Of a DNA stretch of 11,064 nucleotides, positions 1 through 6,274 are shown one piece after another. Source of the DNA: RYN-428 sp035551995. Its GTDB lineage: Bacteria; Planctomycetota; Phycisphaerae; Tepidisphaerales; Tepidisphaeraceae. The notes under the pieces are model-generated. The model worked only from the letters and a program-made list of their open reading frames with translations, searched no databases and was not told where the DNA came from. The position numbers and the translations under genes were made by a program. The stretch covers positions 1-11,064 of the forward strand of contig DASZME010000018.1 of the NCBI GenBank assembly GCA_035551995.1, given 5' to 3'. The number at the start of each line of letters is the position of its first letter. Positions within the stretch are counted from its first letter, which is position 1.

Positions 1-192
1 CCTTCGACACGCCGGGCGCGGCAGCTTTTCACGCGAGGCCCGGCGCCGGAGGGCGATTTCCCGTGGCCGTGCAACAACTGCGCCTACTTCCGACGCCATC
101 ACGGCGGCGAGGATCATCACATGATCCAGCAGGCCAAGCCGACCATACCGTTGCCGATCCTGGCCGATCAATTTTTATCGCCGACGAAGTGA
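1..192 (+). CDS. 3' end of an unrecognised gene (C-terminal 63 residues)
   Basis: This reading frame is open from the first base and ends at TGA 190-192, so the gene begins upstream of the window. I do not recognise the family. The visible tail has a CxxC pair (Cys24 and Cys27 of the fragment, in FPWPCNNCAYF) followed by His33-His34, which could bind zinc or an iron-sulfur cluster. It ends in a proline-rich stretch with no membrane segment. Third codon positions are GC-rich in the first half, which favours this frame over the longer overlapping plus-strand frame from 63. The gene is convergent with the Uma2-like gene that ends at 274. A C-terminal metal-binding tail of an enzyme is possible but unproven. 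Confidence 0.45.
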   Translation, partial: PSTRRARQLFTRGPAPEGDFPWPCNNCAYFRRHHGGEDHHMIQQAKPTIPLPILADQFLSPTK

Positions 193-273
193 TCCTATGG
201 ATCGGCGGGAGGGGCGCCGCTGAGCATCCCATCGATCGACCGACATTCGCCTCGACGCGATTGCATGGCATCT

Positions 274-903
274 CTATATCCAGATGTGCTGTAATTGAAT
301 GTCAAGGCCGGGGAACATCGAACACGTCACGCGTTCCAAGTCTTTTCCCGCGGCGTCGGGCTGGTACTCGCTATTCGCCAGTCGCAGGCAGTCGAGCGTT
401 CGGCGTACGGGGTCGAGCAGCCAGTAGTTGGGAATTCCAAAATCGCGATACCCTTGGAGCTTGGTTTGCCGGTCGTGCAACTCATGGCCCAGGCTGATGG
501 ATTCGATGACAAGCTCCGGCGCGACGCGCAGGCGCCCGTAGCGAAGCCGGGTGGGCTTCTTTCGTGCGGCCTGGGCGGCGGCCTGCCACTGGAGTTGGTC
601 CGGCGTCAAAAACACCGCGTCCACCTACGGCACGCGAATTCGATCGACGACAAGGTCCACTTCAAAACCGAATAGACCCGGACTTCCATTTTGCTCAAGA
701 TGGCGTTCGATTTGCCGCACCAGTGCGCGAAGGGAAAAGCTTGCTTCAAGATATGCCGCGGGCTTTTTTGTCAGCACCCCCTCGACGATTTCATATCGGC
801 CTCGGTCCCACATCCGCTGACTGCGCGGATCATTCAAGTCGTCCTCGGTCCGCCCGGTGGTCCCCGGCACGAACCGACGAGATGATGGGATGCGAAGCGT
901 CAC
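274..903 (-). pseudogene. Uma2-family (DUF820) protein interrupted by an in-frame TAG
   Basis: Two minus-strand frames, 625-903 and 274-624, are in the same phase and separated only by the TAG at 625-627. Together they read as one Uma2-family protein of 208 residues plus the stop, a normal length for the family. Uma2 proteins have a PD-(D/E)xK nuclease-like fold; their cellular role is poorly known and they are often multicopy in cyanobacteria and planctomycetes. The first half carries the N-terminal GRYEIVEGVL segment and the acidic FEVDLVVDRIRVP strand. The second half resumes at VDAVFLTPDQ and holds the core PELVIESISLGHELHD, the lysine in TKLQGY, and GIPNYWLLD. The start is GTG 901-903, the only start codon before an upstream in-frame stop at 919-921. 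The gene lies 41 bases after the deacetylase. A point mutation to TAG (for example from CAG or TGG) is the simplest reading; amber readthrough or a sequencing error would also fit. Confidence 0.8.
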
Positions 904-944
904 GCTGAAAGTATGCCGTCAGGCCGCGCGGGATGCAACGATTT

Positions 945-1934
945 TCAGGGATCGCCGCGATGCCGGCGGGCCGGGGCCGACCCTCTCGGCGGCAAATCGA
1001 TCGTATCCAGTCGCGGTAGAGCGTACGCGTCCATCGTTGGGGAAAGGAGTCGCTTTTCGGTCGTTACCGACGCGGCGATTCCCGCCTGTCTCATGGTCGA
1101 GCGCATCGCGGCTACCGCGCCCGGGCTCGCGCCGCTGGCGCCGAAGGGAGGCGCGAACCATTTCGCCCGCCGTCCGGTGAGGCTCGCAATATAGGCCGAC
1201 GAATGTTTGATTTCCGCCGCCATTCCCGCGGGTCCGAGCGTTTGCAGGCTGCGATGGCTGCTACCGTGCGGGGCGATGGTCATTCCCGCCGCGTCCATCT
1301 CGCGGATGTCGTCGGCGGACACGAACCATTCGGCGGCGAGGTCCTCCATCGTTCGCCCCGCGCCGAGCGCCGCGGCTTCGACGATGCGCTCGGTGGCCTC
1401 GATCGGAAGCGCCATGTTCGCCGCGTATTTGATCCGCGCGCGGGTCGGCGTTTCGTAGTGATAGATTCGGGCGGCTTGAGTCGCGTCGCCGAGGGCGCTC
1501 TCTCCGCCGAGGCGATCGCGCGCGTAACGCCGGAAGCTGTTCCATACGTTCTGGTCGCCCTGACCCAGGAGCCAATGGACGGCGTGCGTCAGCGGCATTT
1601 TTCGACGCTCCGCCGGCCAGCTCAGCACAAAAAATACGCCGGTCAAGCCGCGCCGCGATAAGATTGGCGTCACGACTTGGGCGTGATCTTTTGTGCCGTC
1701 GTCGAAGGTGAGCAGACAGATCGGCTTTGCGTTTTCGATGTCGCCGTTTGTCTTGAGCCTCGGCAAAAAATCTTCGGCGCCGACGACGTCATAGGTTTGG
1801 CAAAGCCAATCCAACTGCCTTTCAAATTCGTCGGCGAACAGCGGGCGAATTCCGCCGGGAACCGGCCCGCGATCGGGGCGAACGTAGTGGTACATCACGA
1901 TCAGGCCGGCTGAATCCGCGGCGGCATCCATCAT
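945..1934 (-). CDS. polysaccharide deacetylase family protein (NodB/CE4-like)
   Basis: The 329-residue product has the metal-dependent carbohydrate deacetylase fold, which removes N- or O-acetyl groups from glycans. Visible motifs are TFDDG at residues 76-80 (catalytic base and metal Asp), HGSSH at 223-227 with the two metal-binding histidines H223 and H227, and PPFG at 262-265, matching the RPPxG-type motif with the arginine missing. The N-terminal VMYHYVRPD segment is typical of deacetylases in surface-polysaccharide loci. No signal peptide is visible, so it probably acts in the cytoplasm. The start is ATG 1932-1934, which overlaps the methyltransferase TGA (1931-1933) as ATGA and implies translational coupling. 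The frame stays open upstream to 2390, but that extension is arginine-rich and lies over the methyltransferase, so I reject it. The final motifs of classical CE4 enzymes are not clear at the C-terminus. The substrate is unknown. Confidence 0.85.
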   Translation of the reverse strand: MMDAAADSAGLIVMYHYVRPDRGPVPGGIRPLFADEFERQLDWLCQTYDVVGAEDFLPRLKTNGDIENAKPICLLTFDDGTKDHAQVVTPILSRRGLTGVFFVLSWPAERRKMPLTHAVHWLLGQGDQNVWNSFRRYARDRLGGESALGDATQAARIYHYETPTRARIKYAANMALPIEATERIVEAAALGAGRTMEDLAAEWFVSADDIREMDAAGMTIAPHGSSHRSLQTLGPAGMAAEIKHSSAYIASLTGRRAKWFAPPFGASGASPGAVAAMRSTMRQAGIAASVTTEKRLLSPTMDAYALPRLDTIDLPPRGSAPARRHRGDP

Positions 1935-3073
1935 GCGACGCTCACTTCCAGCAGGGTCATGCAAGGCTCCCCAATGCACAGCGACCGCGCCAGCGGATCG
2001 AGCGCGCGGGAGAGAAAATCGATCGCGGCGGATTTCATCGCGAGCAAGACGCCGGCGTCTTGCCAGGCTTGGCGTCGCTTTAAGAGAGCGATGCTGAAGG
2101 GGCGAAGTCCGACGTCCCAGAAGCGGATGATGCCGGGCCCGACAATCGGATGGACGCTCGCCAGGTTCAGCCCGTGTCGCGCGAGCAAAATTCGCCAATC
2201 CTCTTGCGACAACCGCGGGCGGCAAAAGACGCTGCGCCCGCGATCCAAACGCAGTAGCTGCCGCGAGAGCGCGATATCGCCGGCGCCGGCGGCCTTGCGG
2301 GCGGCGGGGGCGAAGTAAAGATGCCGGCCGTAAGCCGGGGTCATGGCGCTGATGAGCAAAACGCCGTCCCGGCGTAACACGCGGCGGCATTCGTCCAGCG
2401 CGCCGGGCAACGGCTCGCCCAGGTCGCGAAGCATGTTCGAGAAAATCGTCGATACGCTGCGATCGGCCAAGGGCAATGCCGTGGCGTCGGCACGTTCGAC
2501 GGCGCCAAAAACGCCAAGGGCCTTGGCGCGGTCGATGGCTGTTTGCTTGATGTCGACGCCGTAAGCCGCGGTGCGTCCCGCGCGGGAAATATCGACGCTG
2601 AATTGTTCGTTCGACCAGTGGTGGTAGATATCGGCGGCGGTGAGGTCGAGCGACTGAAAGGCGTCAAACGCCGGGTCAAATCGCCATCCCCCGTAAAGGG
2701 CGGCGTGAATTCCATCGCCGCAGCCCAGATCGAGCCACGGCCGTCCGGCACGATCGCCGACGCTTTGAATCGCCAACGCTTCGGCATACAAAATCAACGC
2801 GGTCTCGGGCCGTAACCAGAACGCGGACAAGTAGGCCCGCCAGAGATCGGGATCGTGAATCGCCGGCGCCTCGGCCGGCGCGATTTTCATCGATTCGGCC
2901 AAAACTTCGCACAGCGCCGCCAGACATGCCTGCCGATCCACCGGCGTCAGGTCGCCCAATGAAACGACGGCCAAGGGGGCCGTGCAGCGCGAACAAAAAA
3001 GCGAAACGGATTCGTTCGCGGCGCCGCATGCGCCGCATCGCGTCGCGGTGGAATGAGCCGTCGGACTGTCCAT
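1931..3073 (-). CDS. zinc-ribbon plus class I SAM-dependent methyltransferase
   Basis: The 380-residue protein begins with a four-cysteine zinc ribbon (C13, C16, C27, C30, in CGAC and CSRC). A helical linker follows, then a Rossmann-type methyltransferase domain. The SAM-binding motif I is LDLGCGDG at 114-121. Further along, RADATALPLAD (about 194-204) and FSNMLRDLGEPL (about 211-222) match the Methyltransf_11 pattern, in which a conserved acidic residue binds the adenine. An unusual insert of about 60 residues (roughly 130-190) sits between motif I and the next strand and contains DLTAADIYHHWSNEQFS. The family methylates small molecules, lipids or sugars; the substrate cannot be told here. 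The start is ATG 3071-3073. No good Shine-Dalgarno sequence precedes it, but the zinc ribbon requires a start near this point. It is coupled to the downstream deacetylase by an ATGA overlap. Confidence 0.8.
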   Translation of the reverse strand: MDSPTAHSTATRCGACGAANESVSLFCSRCTAPLAVVSLGDLTPVDRQACLAALCEVLAESMKIAPAEAPAIHDPDLWRAYLSAFWLRPETALILYAEALAIQSVGDRAGRPWLDLGCGDGIHAALYGGWRFDPAFDAFQSLDLTAADIYHHWSNEQFSVDISRAGRTAAYGVDIKQTAIDRAKALGVFGAVERADATALPLADRSVSTIFSNMLRDLGEPLPGALDECRRVLRRDGVLLISAMTPAYGRHLYFAPAARKAAGAGDIALSRQLLRLDRGRSVFCRPRLSQEDWRILLARHGLNLASVHPIVGPGIIRFWDVGLRPFSIALLKRRQAWQDAGVLLAMKSAAIDFLSRALDPLARSLCIGEPCMTLLEVSVA

Positions 3074-3144
3074 CCAAATCGTTATCGGCCCAAGCGCCGC
3101 GGCAACAAAAGCGAATCGGGACAGCGATCGCGTTTGAGTGTTCG

Positions 3145-3193
3145 CCCCTCCGGTTCCCTCTCCCGGTACGCCGGGGGGAGGAAGTCAGAGGGG
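3145..3193. repeat. 49-base imperfect palindrome between FHA and methyltransferase genes
   Basis: The outer arms CCCCTC (3145-3150) and GAGGGG (3188-3193) pair perfectly. Inside them TTCC (3154-3157) can pair with GGAA (3180-3183), and the centre CCCGG-tacg-CCGGG closes the hairpin. It lies in the 156-base gap (3074-3229) after the FHA gene and before the methyltransferase. There is no T-run on either side, so it is not a classical intrinsic terminator. It resembles the pyrimidine/purine-armed intergenic hairpins that are repeated in many GC-rich genomes, but copy number cannot be judged from one window. Confidence 0.45.
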
Positions 3194-3229
3194 CCAAAAG
3201 CGATTACCCTGATTGGCGCCGACGGCCGA

Positions 3230-3973
3230 TCAACCGCGCTGGAGGATCTCCACGTCGTCGGCCTCCTCGACGGCCTGGTCCCACGGAATTGGCGCTTCGT
3301 CGTCTTGCAGCGTCATGACCGACTCCGCGAGATGGACTTCGAGCCGGCGGTGTCCGATCTGCACCAGTTCTTCGCCTTGCAACTCGGCTTCGCGCTGAAA
3401 TCGACCGTCGATCAGCGTATTTTCGGCCGGTGACAAATTTCGCAAATAACGCCTCCCGTCGCGCACGAAGATAATCGCGTGCGCCGACGCCACGTCCTTA
3501 TCTTCAAGCAACAGGTCGCACCCCTCGCGGCTCCCGATCAGAAATGTCTCTTGTCCCAGCGGAATAACCTCGGTCGATACCCCGCCCGCCGCCGTCATCC
3601 ATAGTTCGACCGTGGGAGCCGATTGACGCTCCAGTGGCCGGCCGAATCCGGATCGGCAAACAAACGCGACCGTCGCGAACTGAATGATGTCCCGATCCGA
3701 AAGCCAACTCTCCCGCACCGGCCGCTTGTTGACGAATGTCTTGTTCAGACTCACCAGATCTCGAACGTAAACGCCACCCGCTTCGTGAACGATGATCGCA
3801 TGCGCCTTGCTCACGTGCGGCGAATTCAGCGGCAGGCTAACCCGCGATCGGGCGCCGACCACGCATACAGGCCGATCCAACGCGACCTGCACCAGTTCCG
3901 CCGTTGGTTTTAATGCCGCCAGAATCGGCCAACCCATCGATTCCGCGTGCCTCTGCAAGTATCGCGGCTGCAT
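3230..3973 (-). CDS. tandem FHA-domain protein
   Basis: The 247-residue product contains two forkhead-associated domains, which bind phosphothreonine peptides, and no catalytic domain, so it is likely a signalling adaptor in the cytoplasm. FHA1 spans about residues 35-105: R42, S55 and H58 (in SKAHA), and N77 (in SLNKTF) match the phosphopeptide-binding positions. FHA2 spans about 143-215: R149 in GSREGCDL, H165 and N185 are present, but the SxxH serine is Ala162. The C-terminus is acidic (about 222-243). The start is ATG 3971-3973, preceded at 7 bases by a strong GAGGAG. An in-frame TTG two codons upstream is too close to that site to be the start. No Ser/Thr kinase gene is visible nearby, so its phosphorylated partner is unknown. 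Confidence 0.88.
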   Translation of the reverse strand: MQPRYLQRHAESMGWPILAALKPTAELVQVALDRPVCVVGARSRVSLPLNSPHVSKAHAIIVHEAGGVYVRDLVSLNKTFVNKRPVRESWLSDRDIIQFATVAFVCRSGFGRPLERQSAPTVELWMTAAGGVSTEVIPLGQETFLIGSREGCDLLLEDKDVASAHAIIFVRDGRRYLRNLSPAENTLIDGRFQREAELQGEELVQIGHRRLEVHLAESVMTLQDDEAPIPWDQAVEEADDVEILQRG

Positions 3974-3980
3974 CGTCAAT

Positions 3981-3986
3981 CTCCTC
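3981..3986 (-). promoter_or_regulatory. Shine-Dalgarno site of the FHA gene
   Basis: The minus strand reads GAGGAG, 7 bases before ATG 3971-3973. It decides the start in favour of this ATG over the TTG at 3977-3979, which would leave a spacer of only one base. Confidence 0.75.
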
Positions 3987-4282
3987 TATGTTTCTCCAGC
4001 ATGGGCCAAATGAAAAAATGGCAGCGAAGGTGAGACCGCGCCGCGGTCTTTAAGTCTGCAAGCGTGCGGGGCGGTGAGTGTGGGGGAGAAGGTACATTGG
4101 AGCATTCGTGCCGCAAGTGGTTTGATGAACGCAACTTGAACGAAGGTTTCGGCGTTGGTCTCCTCACGACGGGCGTCAGGATTTTTCTTTGGAAAGTTTT
4201 GCCGTAAATTCGGCGTCCGGGAATCGGGGCGTCCGATCATCCCTGCCGCGGCAGATCGACGGATTCCATGGAGTTATAAGCT
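3987..4282. other. intergenic region upstream of the FHA gene with two dyads
   Basis: I see no convincing gene here; the short minus-strand frames lack family features. It holds two perfect inverted repeats, AGACCGCG-C-CGCGGTCT (4033-4049) and the 12-base palindrome CTGCCGCGGCAG (4243-4254). The first lies about 60 bases upstream of the FHA start and could be an operator or a leader hairpin. No clear -35/-10 pair stands out, although the FHA promoter should lie here if purH transcription ends at the hairpin at 4283. Confidence 0.4.
4033..4049. repeat. perfect 8-base inverted repeat in the FHA leader
   Basis: AGACCGCG, one central base and CGCGGTCT form a perfect dyad. On the plus strand it is followed by TTAAG, too short a T-run for a confident terminator. 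On the minus strand it sits about 60 bases before the FHA ATG, a suitable place for a transcription-factor site. Confidence 0.35.
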
Positions 4283-4305
4283 CCAGGCGCCCCGTCGGCG
4301 CCTGG
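4283..4305 (-). terminator. GC-rich hairpin downstream of purH
   Basis: CCAGGCGCC and GGCGCCTGG form a perfect 9-base stem around a 5-base loop, 31 bases beyond the purH stop. No T-run follows it on the minus strand, so it may act with Rho or only protect the mRNA end. Position and strength still make a terminator the likeliest role. Confidence 0.45.
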
Positions 4306-4336
4306 GCGCGTAGGGGGAGCGGCGATCATTCGCGCA

Positions 4337-5911
4337 TCAATGCTTGAAATGTCTCTGTCCGGTCAACACCATCGCCGCGCCCGCTTTGTTCACGACCTCC
4401 AGCGATTCGCTGTCTTTGACCGATCCGCCGGGATGAATGAAAGCGGTAACGCCCGCTTGCAATAACAGCGTTGGCCCGTCGGGAAAGGGGAAGAAGGCGT
4501 CGGAGGCCACGACGCTTCCGGCGGCTCGCTCGCCGGCCTTGGCGATGGCGATTCCCGCCGCGCCGACGCGGTCGACCTGCCCGCCGCCGACCCCGACGAC
4601 CCTGCCGTTTTTCGCCATGACGATCGCGTTGCTCTTGACATGCTTGCACGCCAGCCAGGCGATTCGCAGGTCCGCCGTCTCCCGCGGCGTGGGAGGACGG
4701 GCGGAGACGATTCTGATCGTCGCGGGATTGTAGCCTTCCAGGTCGCGCTGCTGCACGAGATAGCCGCCGACGATCTTGTGCATGTGGAATTCTTCGGGGT
4801 CGAACTGGCCTGACTCGATGGCGCCGACTTCGAGTATCCGGACGTTTTTCCAGCGGTCGCGGAGTAGTTTCAGCGCATCGAGATCGTACGACGGCGCGAC
4901 GATCACTTCGAGCAGCTTGTCGATCGCGGTGATGGCGCCGGCGACAGCCAGATCGACGTTCTTGTTCAACGCGACGATCCCGCCGAACGCCGCCAGCGGA
5001 TCGCCGGCGAACGCGCCGGCGAAAGCGGCGGGTAAATCGTCGGCGGCGGCGAAGCCGCACGGCGTCGCGTGTTTCACGATGCACGCCGCCGGCTCGGCCA
5101 ATTCCTTCACGGCGGCCAGCGCGGCGTCGGCGTCCAGCAAATTAATGTAAGACAGCGCCTTGCCATGAAGCTGTTTGGCGAACGCCACCGACGTCTCGCC
5201 CGGCTTCTTCCCGACGAGCAAAGTCGCTTTCTGATGCGGATTTTCGCCGTAACGAAGATCCAGCGCCTTGTGCAGGTTCAACACCAGGCCGCTGGAATCG
5301 ATCCCGCTGGCCGTCGCGAGATAATTGGCGATCAGCGAGTCATACTCGGCGGTATGGGCGAAGGCGCGCTGGGCCTGTTTCAGTCGATGTTTTCCGCACG
5401 AACAGCCGTCATGCTCGTTTAGATCGCCGATGATTTTTTCGTAGCGGTCGGGGGACGTGACGACCAAAACCCATTTATGATTTTTTGCGGCGGAGCGGAT
5501 CATGCTCGGCCCGCCGATATCGATATTCTCGACCGCGTCGTCGAACGTGGCGCCCGGATTCTTCACCGTCGATTCAAACGGATATAAGTTGATGCAAACC
5601 AGGTCGATCGGCTTGATTCCGTGTTTCTGCATGGCCGCGACATGCTCGCCATGATCGCGGAGGGCGAGCAATCCGCCGTGGATCTTTGGATGCAGCGTCT
5701 TGACCCGGCCATCCATCATTTCCGGAAACCCGGTCACGGCCGAGACGTCGGTGACCGGAAGGCCGGCATCGCGCAGAAACTTGGCGGTTCCGCCGGTGCT
5801 GATCAGTTCGACGCCGAATTGTTTGTGCAGCGCGGCGGCGAATTCCGCCAGCCCGGTTTTATCGGAAACGGAAATCAACGCACGCTTGACGGGGACAAGA
5901 TCGGAAGCCAC
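4337..5911 (-). CDS. purH: bifunctional AICAR formyltransferase / IMP cyclohydrolase
   Basis: The product catalyses the last two steps of de novo purine synthesis: AICAR is formylated with 10-formyl-tetrahydrofolate, then FAICAR is closed to IMP. At 524 residues it is close to the 529 of the E. coli enzyme and looks complete. The N-terminal MGS-like cyclohydrolase domain shows STGGTA (38-43), FPEMMDGRVKTLHPKIHGG (62-80), NLYPF and IDIGGPSMIRSAAKNH. The C-terminal transformylase domain shows RYGENPHQ (220-227), KHATPCG (280-286) with the catalytic Lys-His pair, DPLAAFGG, KSNAIVMAK, SDAFFPFPDG, HPGGS and the terminal RHFKH. The start is GTG 5909-5911, with GAAAGG 8 bases upstream and an N-terminus that fits the family. 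The frame continues to an ATG at 5984-5986, but that 25-residue extension is not conserved and has a poor ribosome site. A CSC motif at 170-172 is unusual. It stands alone, without other pur genes, as is common outside Proteobacteria. Confidence 0.97.
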   Translation of the reverse strand: MASDLVPVKRALISVSDKTGLAEFAAALHKQFGVELISTGGTAKFLRDAGLPVTDVSAVTGFPEMMDGRVKTLHPKIHGGLLALRDHGEHVAAMQKHGIKPIDLVCINLYPFESTVKNPGATFDDAVENIDIGGPSMIRSAAKNHKWVLVVTSPDRYEKIIGDLNEHDGCSCGKHRLKQAQRAFAHTAEYDSLIANYLATASGIDSSGLVLNLHKALDLRYGENPHQKATLLVGKKPGETSVAFAKQLHGKALSYINLLDADAALAAVKELAEPAACIVKHATPCGFAAADDLPAAFAGAFAGDPLAAFGGIVALNKNVDLAVAGAITAIDKLLEVIVAPSYDLDALKLLRDRWKNVRILEVGAIESGQFDPEEFHMHKIVGGYLVQQRDLEGYNPATIRIVSARPPTPRETADLRIAWLACKHVKSNAIVMAKNGRVVGVGGGQVDRVGAAGIAIAKAGERAAGSVVASDAFFPFPDGPTLLLQAGVTAFIHPGGSVKDSESLEVVNKAGAAMVLTGQRHFKH

Positions 5912-5919
5912 GGCGCCAG

Positions 5920-5925
5920 CCTTTC
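5920..5925 (-). promoter_or_regulatory. Shine-Dalgarno site of purH
   Basis: The minus strand reads GAAAGG, 8 bases before GTG 5909-5911. It supports this GTG over the upstream ATG at 5984-5986, where AGGGA lies only about one base from the start codon. Confidence 0.6.
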
Positions 5926-6083
5926 GGAGAAGAAAGAACCCGTCGATAAAGTGACGGCATCCTGATAGCAATGCCCGACGCGGCATTCCCTATCAAAACG
6001 CCATAGTATGATTCCATCGAGCGTCACGACAGAGGCGGCGAAAGTTTTTGCGCTTGCCGGGCCGCGCGCATTTTCCAAGTACC

Positions 6084-6105
6084 TTTAGCGTTTCTTCGTT
6101 TAGCG
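6084..6105. repeat. direct repeat TTTAGCG x2 in the divergent promoter region
   Basis: Two exact copies of TTTAGCG start 15 bases apart, immediately before the 6106-6121 hairpin. The arrangement could be a regulator site, but seven bases is short and chance is possible. Confidence 0.25.
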
Positions 6106-6121
6106 GTCCCGCTTGCGGGGC
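6106..6121 (+). other. terminator-like hairpin in the esterase leader
   Basis: GTCCCG and CGGGGC pair (one G-T) around CTTG, followed by GTGTTTT. If plus-strand transcription starts before this point it could act as a leader attenuator. It could equally end antisense or spurious transcripts. The T-run is short and offset. Confidence 0.25.
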
Positions 6122-6274
6122 GTGTTTTCGGTAATCGTCGCGCACCACGCCGTGCGAACCCTCTAAACACGACGATCAATCCCATGCCTGCGTGCGGACG
6201 TCATCTCGACCGTCGCCGGAATTACGCGCCGCGGCGCATTGCTCGATATCGCCTCCGTTTCTACCATGACGGCC

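Larger units (their letters stand above)
5926..6274. other. divergent intergenic region between purH and the esterase operon
   Basis: Both flanking genes must have their promoters here. I see no convincing small gene. A possible purH -10 on the minus strand is TACTAT (6004-6009), but no good -35 accompanies it. The stretch also holds a direct repeat TTTAGCG (6084-6090 and 6099-6105) and a hairpin at 6106-6121. No riboswitch (for example a purine type) is recognisable. Confidence 0.4.

Noticed and set aside
1935..2390. Upstream extension of the polysaccharide deacetylase frame (to 481 residues)
   Set aside because: The extra residues are arginine-rich, have no family match and lie over the well-supported methyltransferase; the ATGA start at 1934 explains the gene.
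3976..4240. Short minus-strand frames in the gap between FHA and purH
   Set aside because: No ribosome site, domain or conserved pattern, and the two frames overlap each other; the gap is better read as regulatory.
4326..5084. Minus-strand 252-residue frame inside purH
   Set aside because: Extremely arginine-rich composition and complete overlap with purH mark it as a shadow of GC-rich codons.
5912..5986. ATG at 5986 as the purH start
   Set aside because: The added 25 residues do not resemble PurH N-termini, and the GTG at 5911 has a better placed ribosome site.
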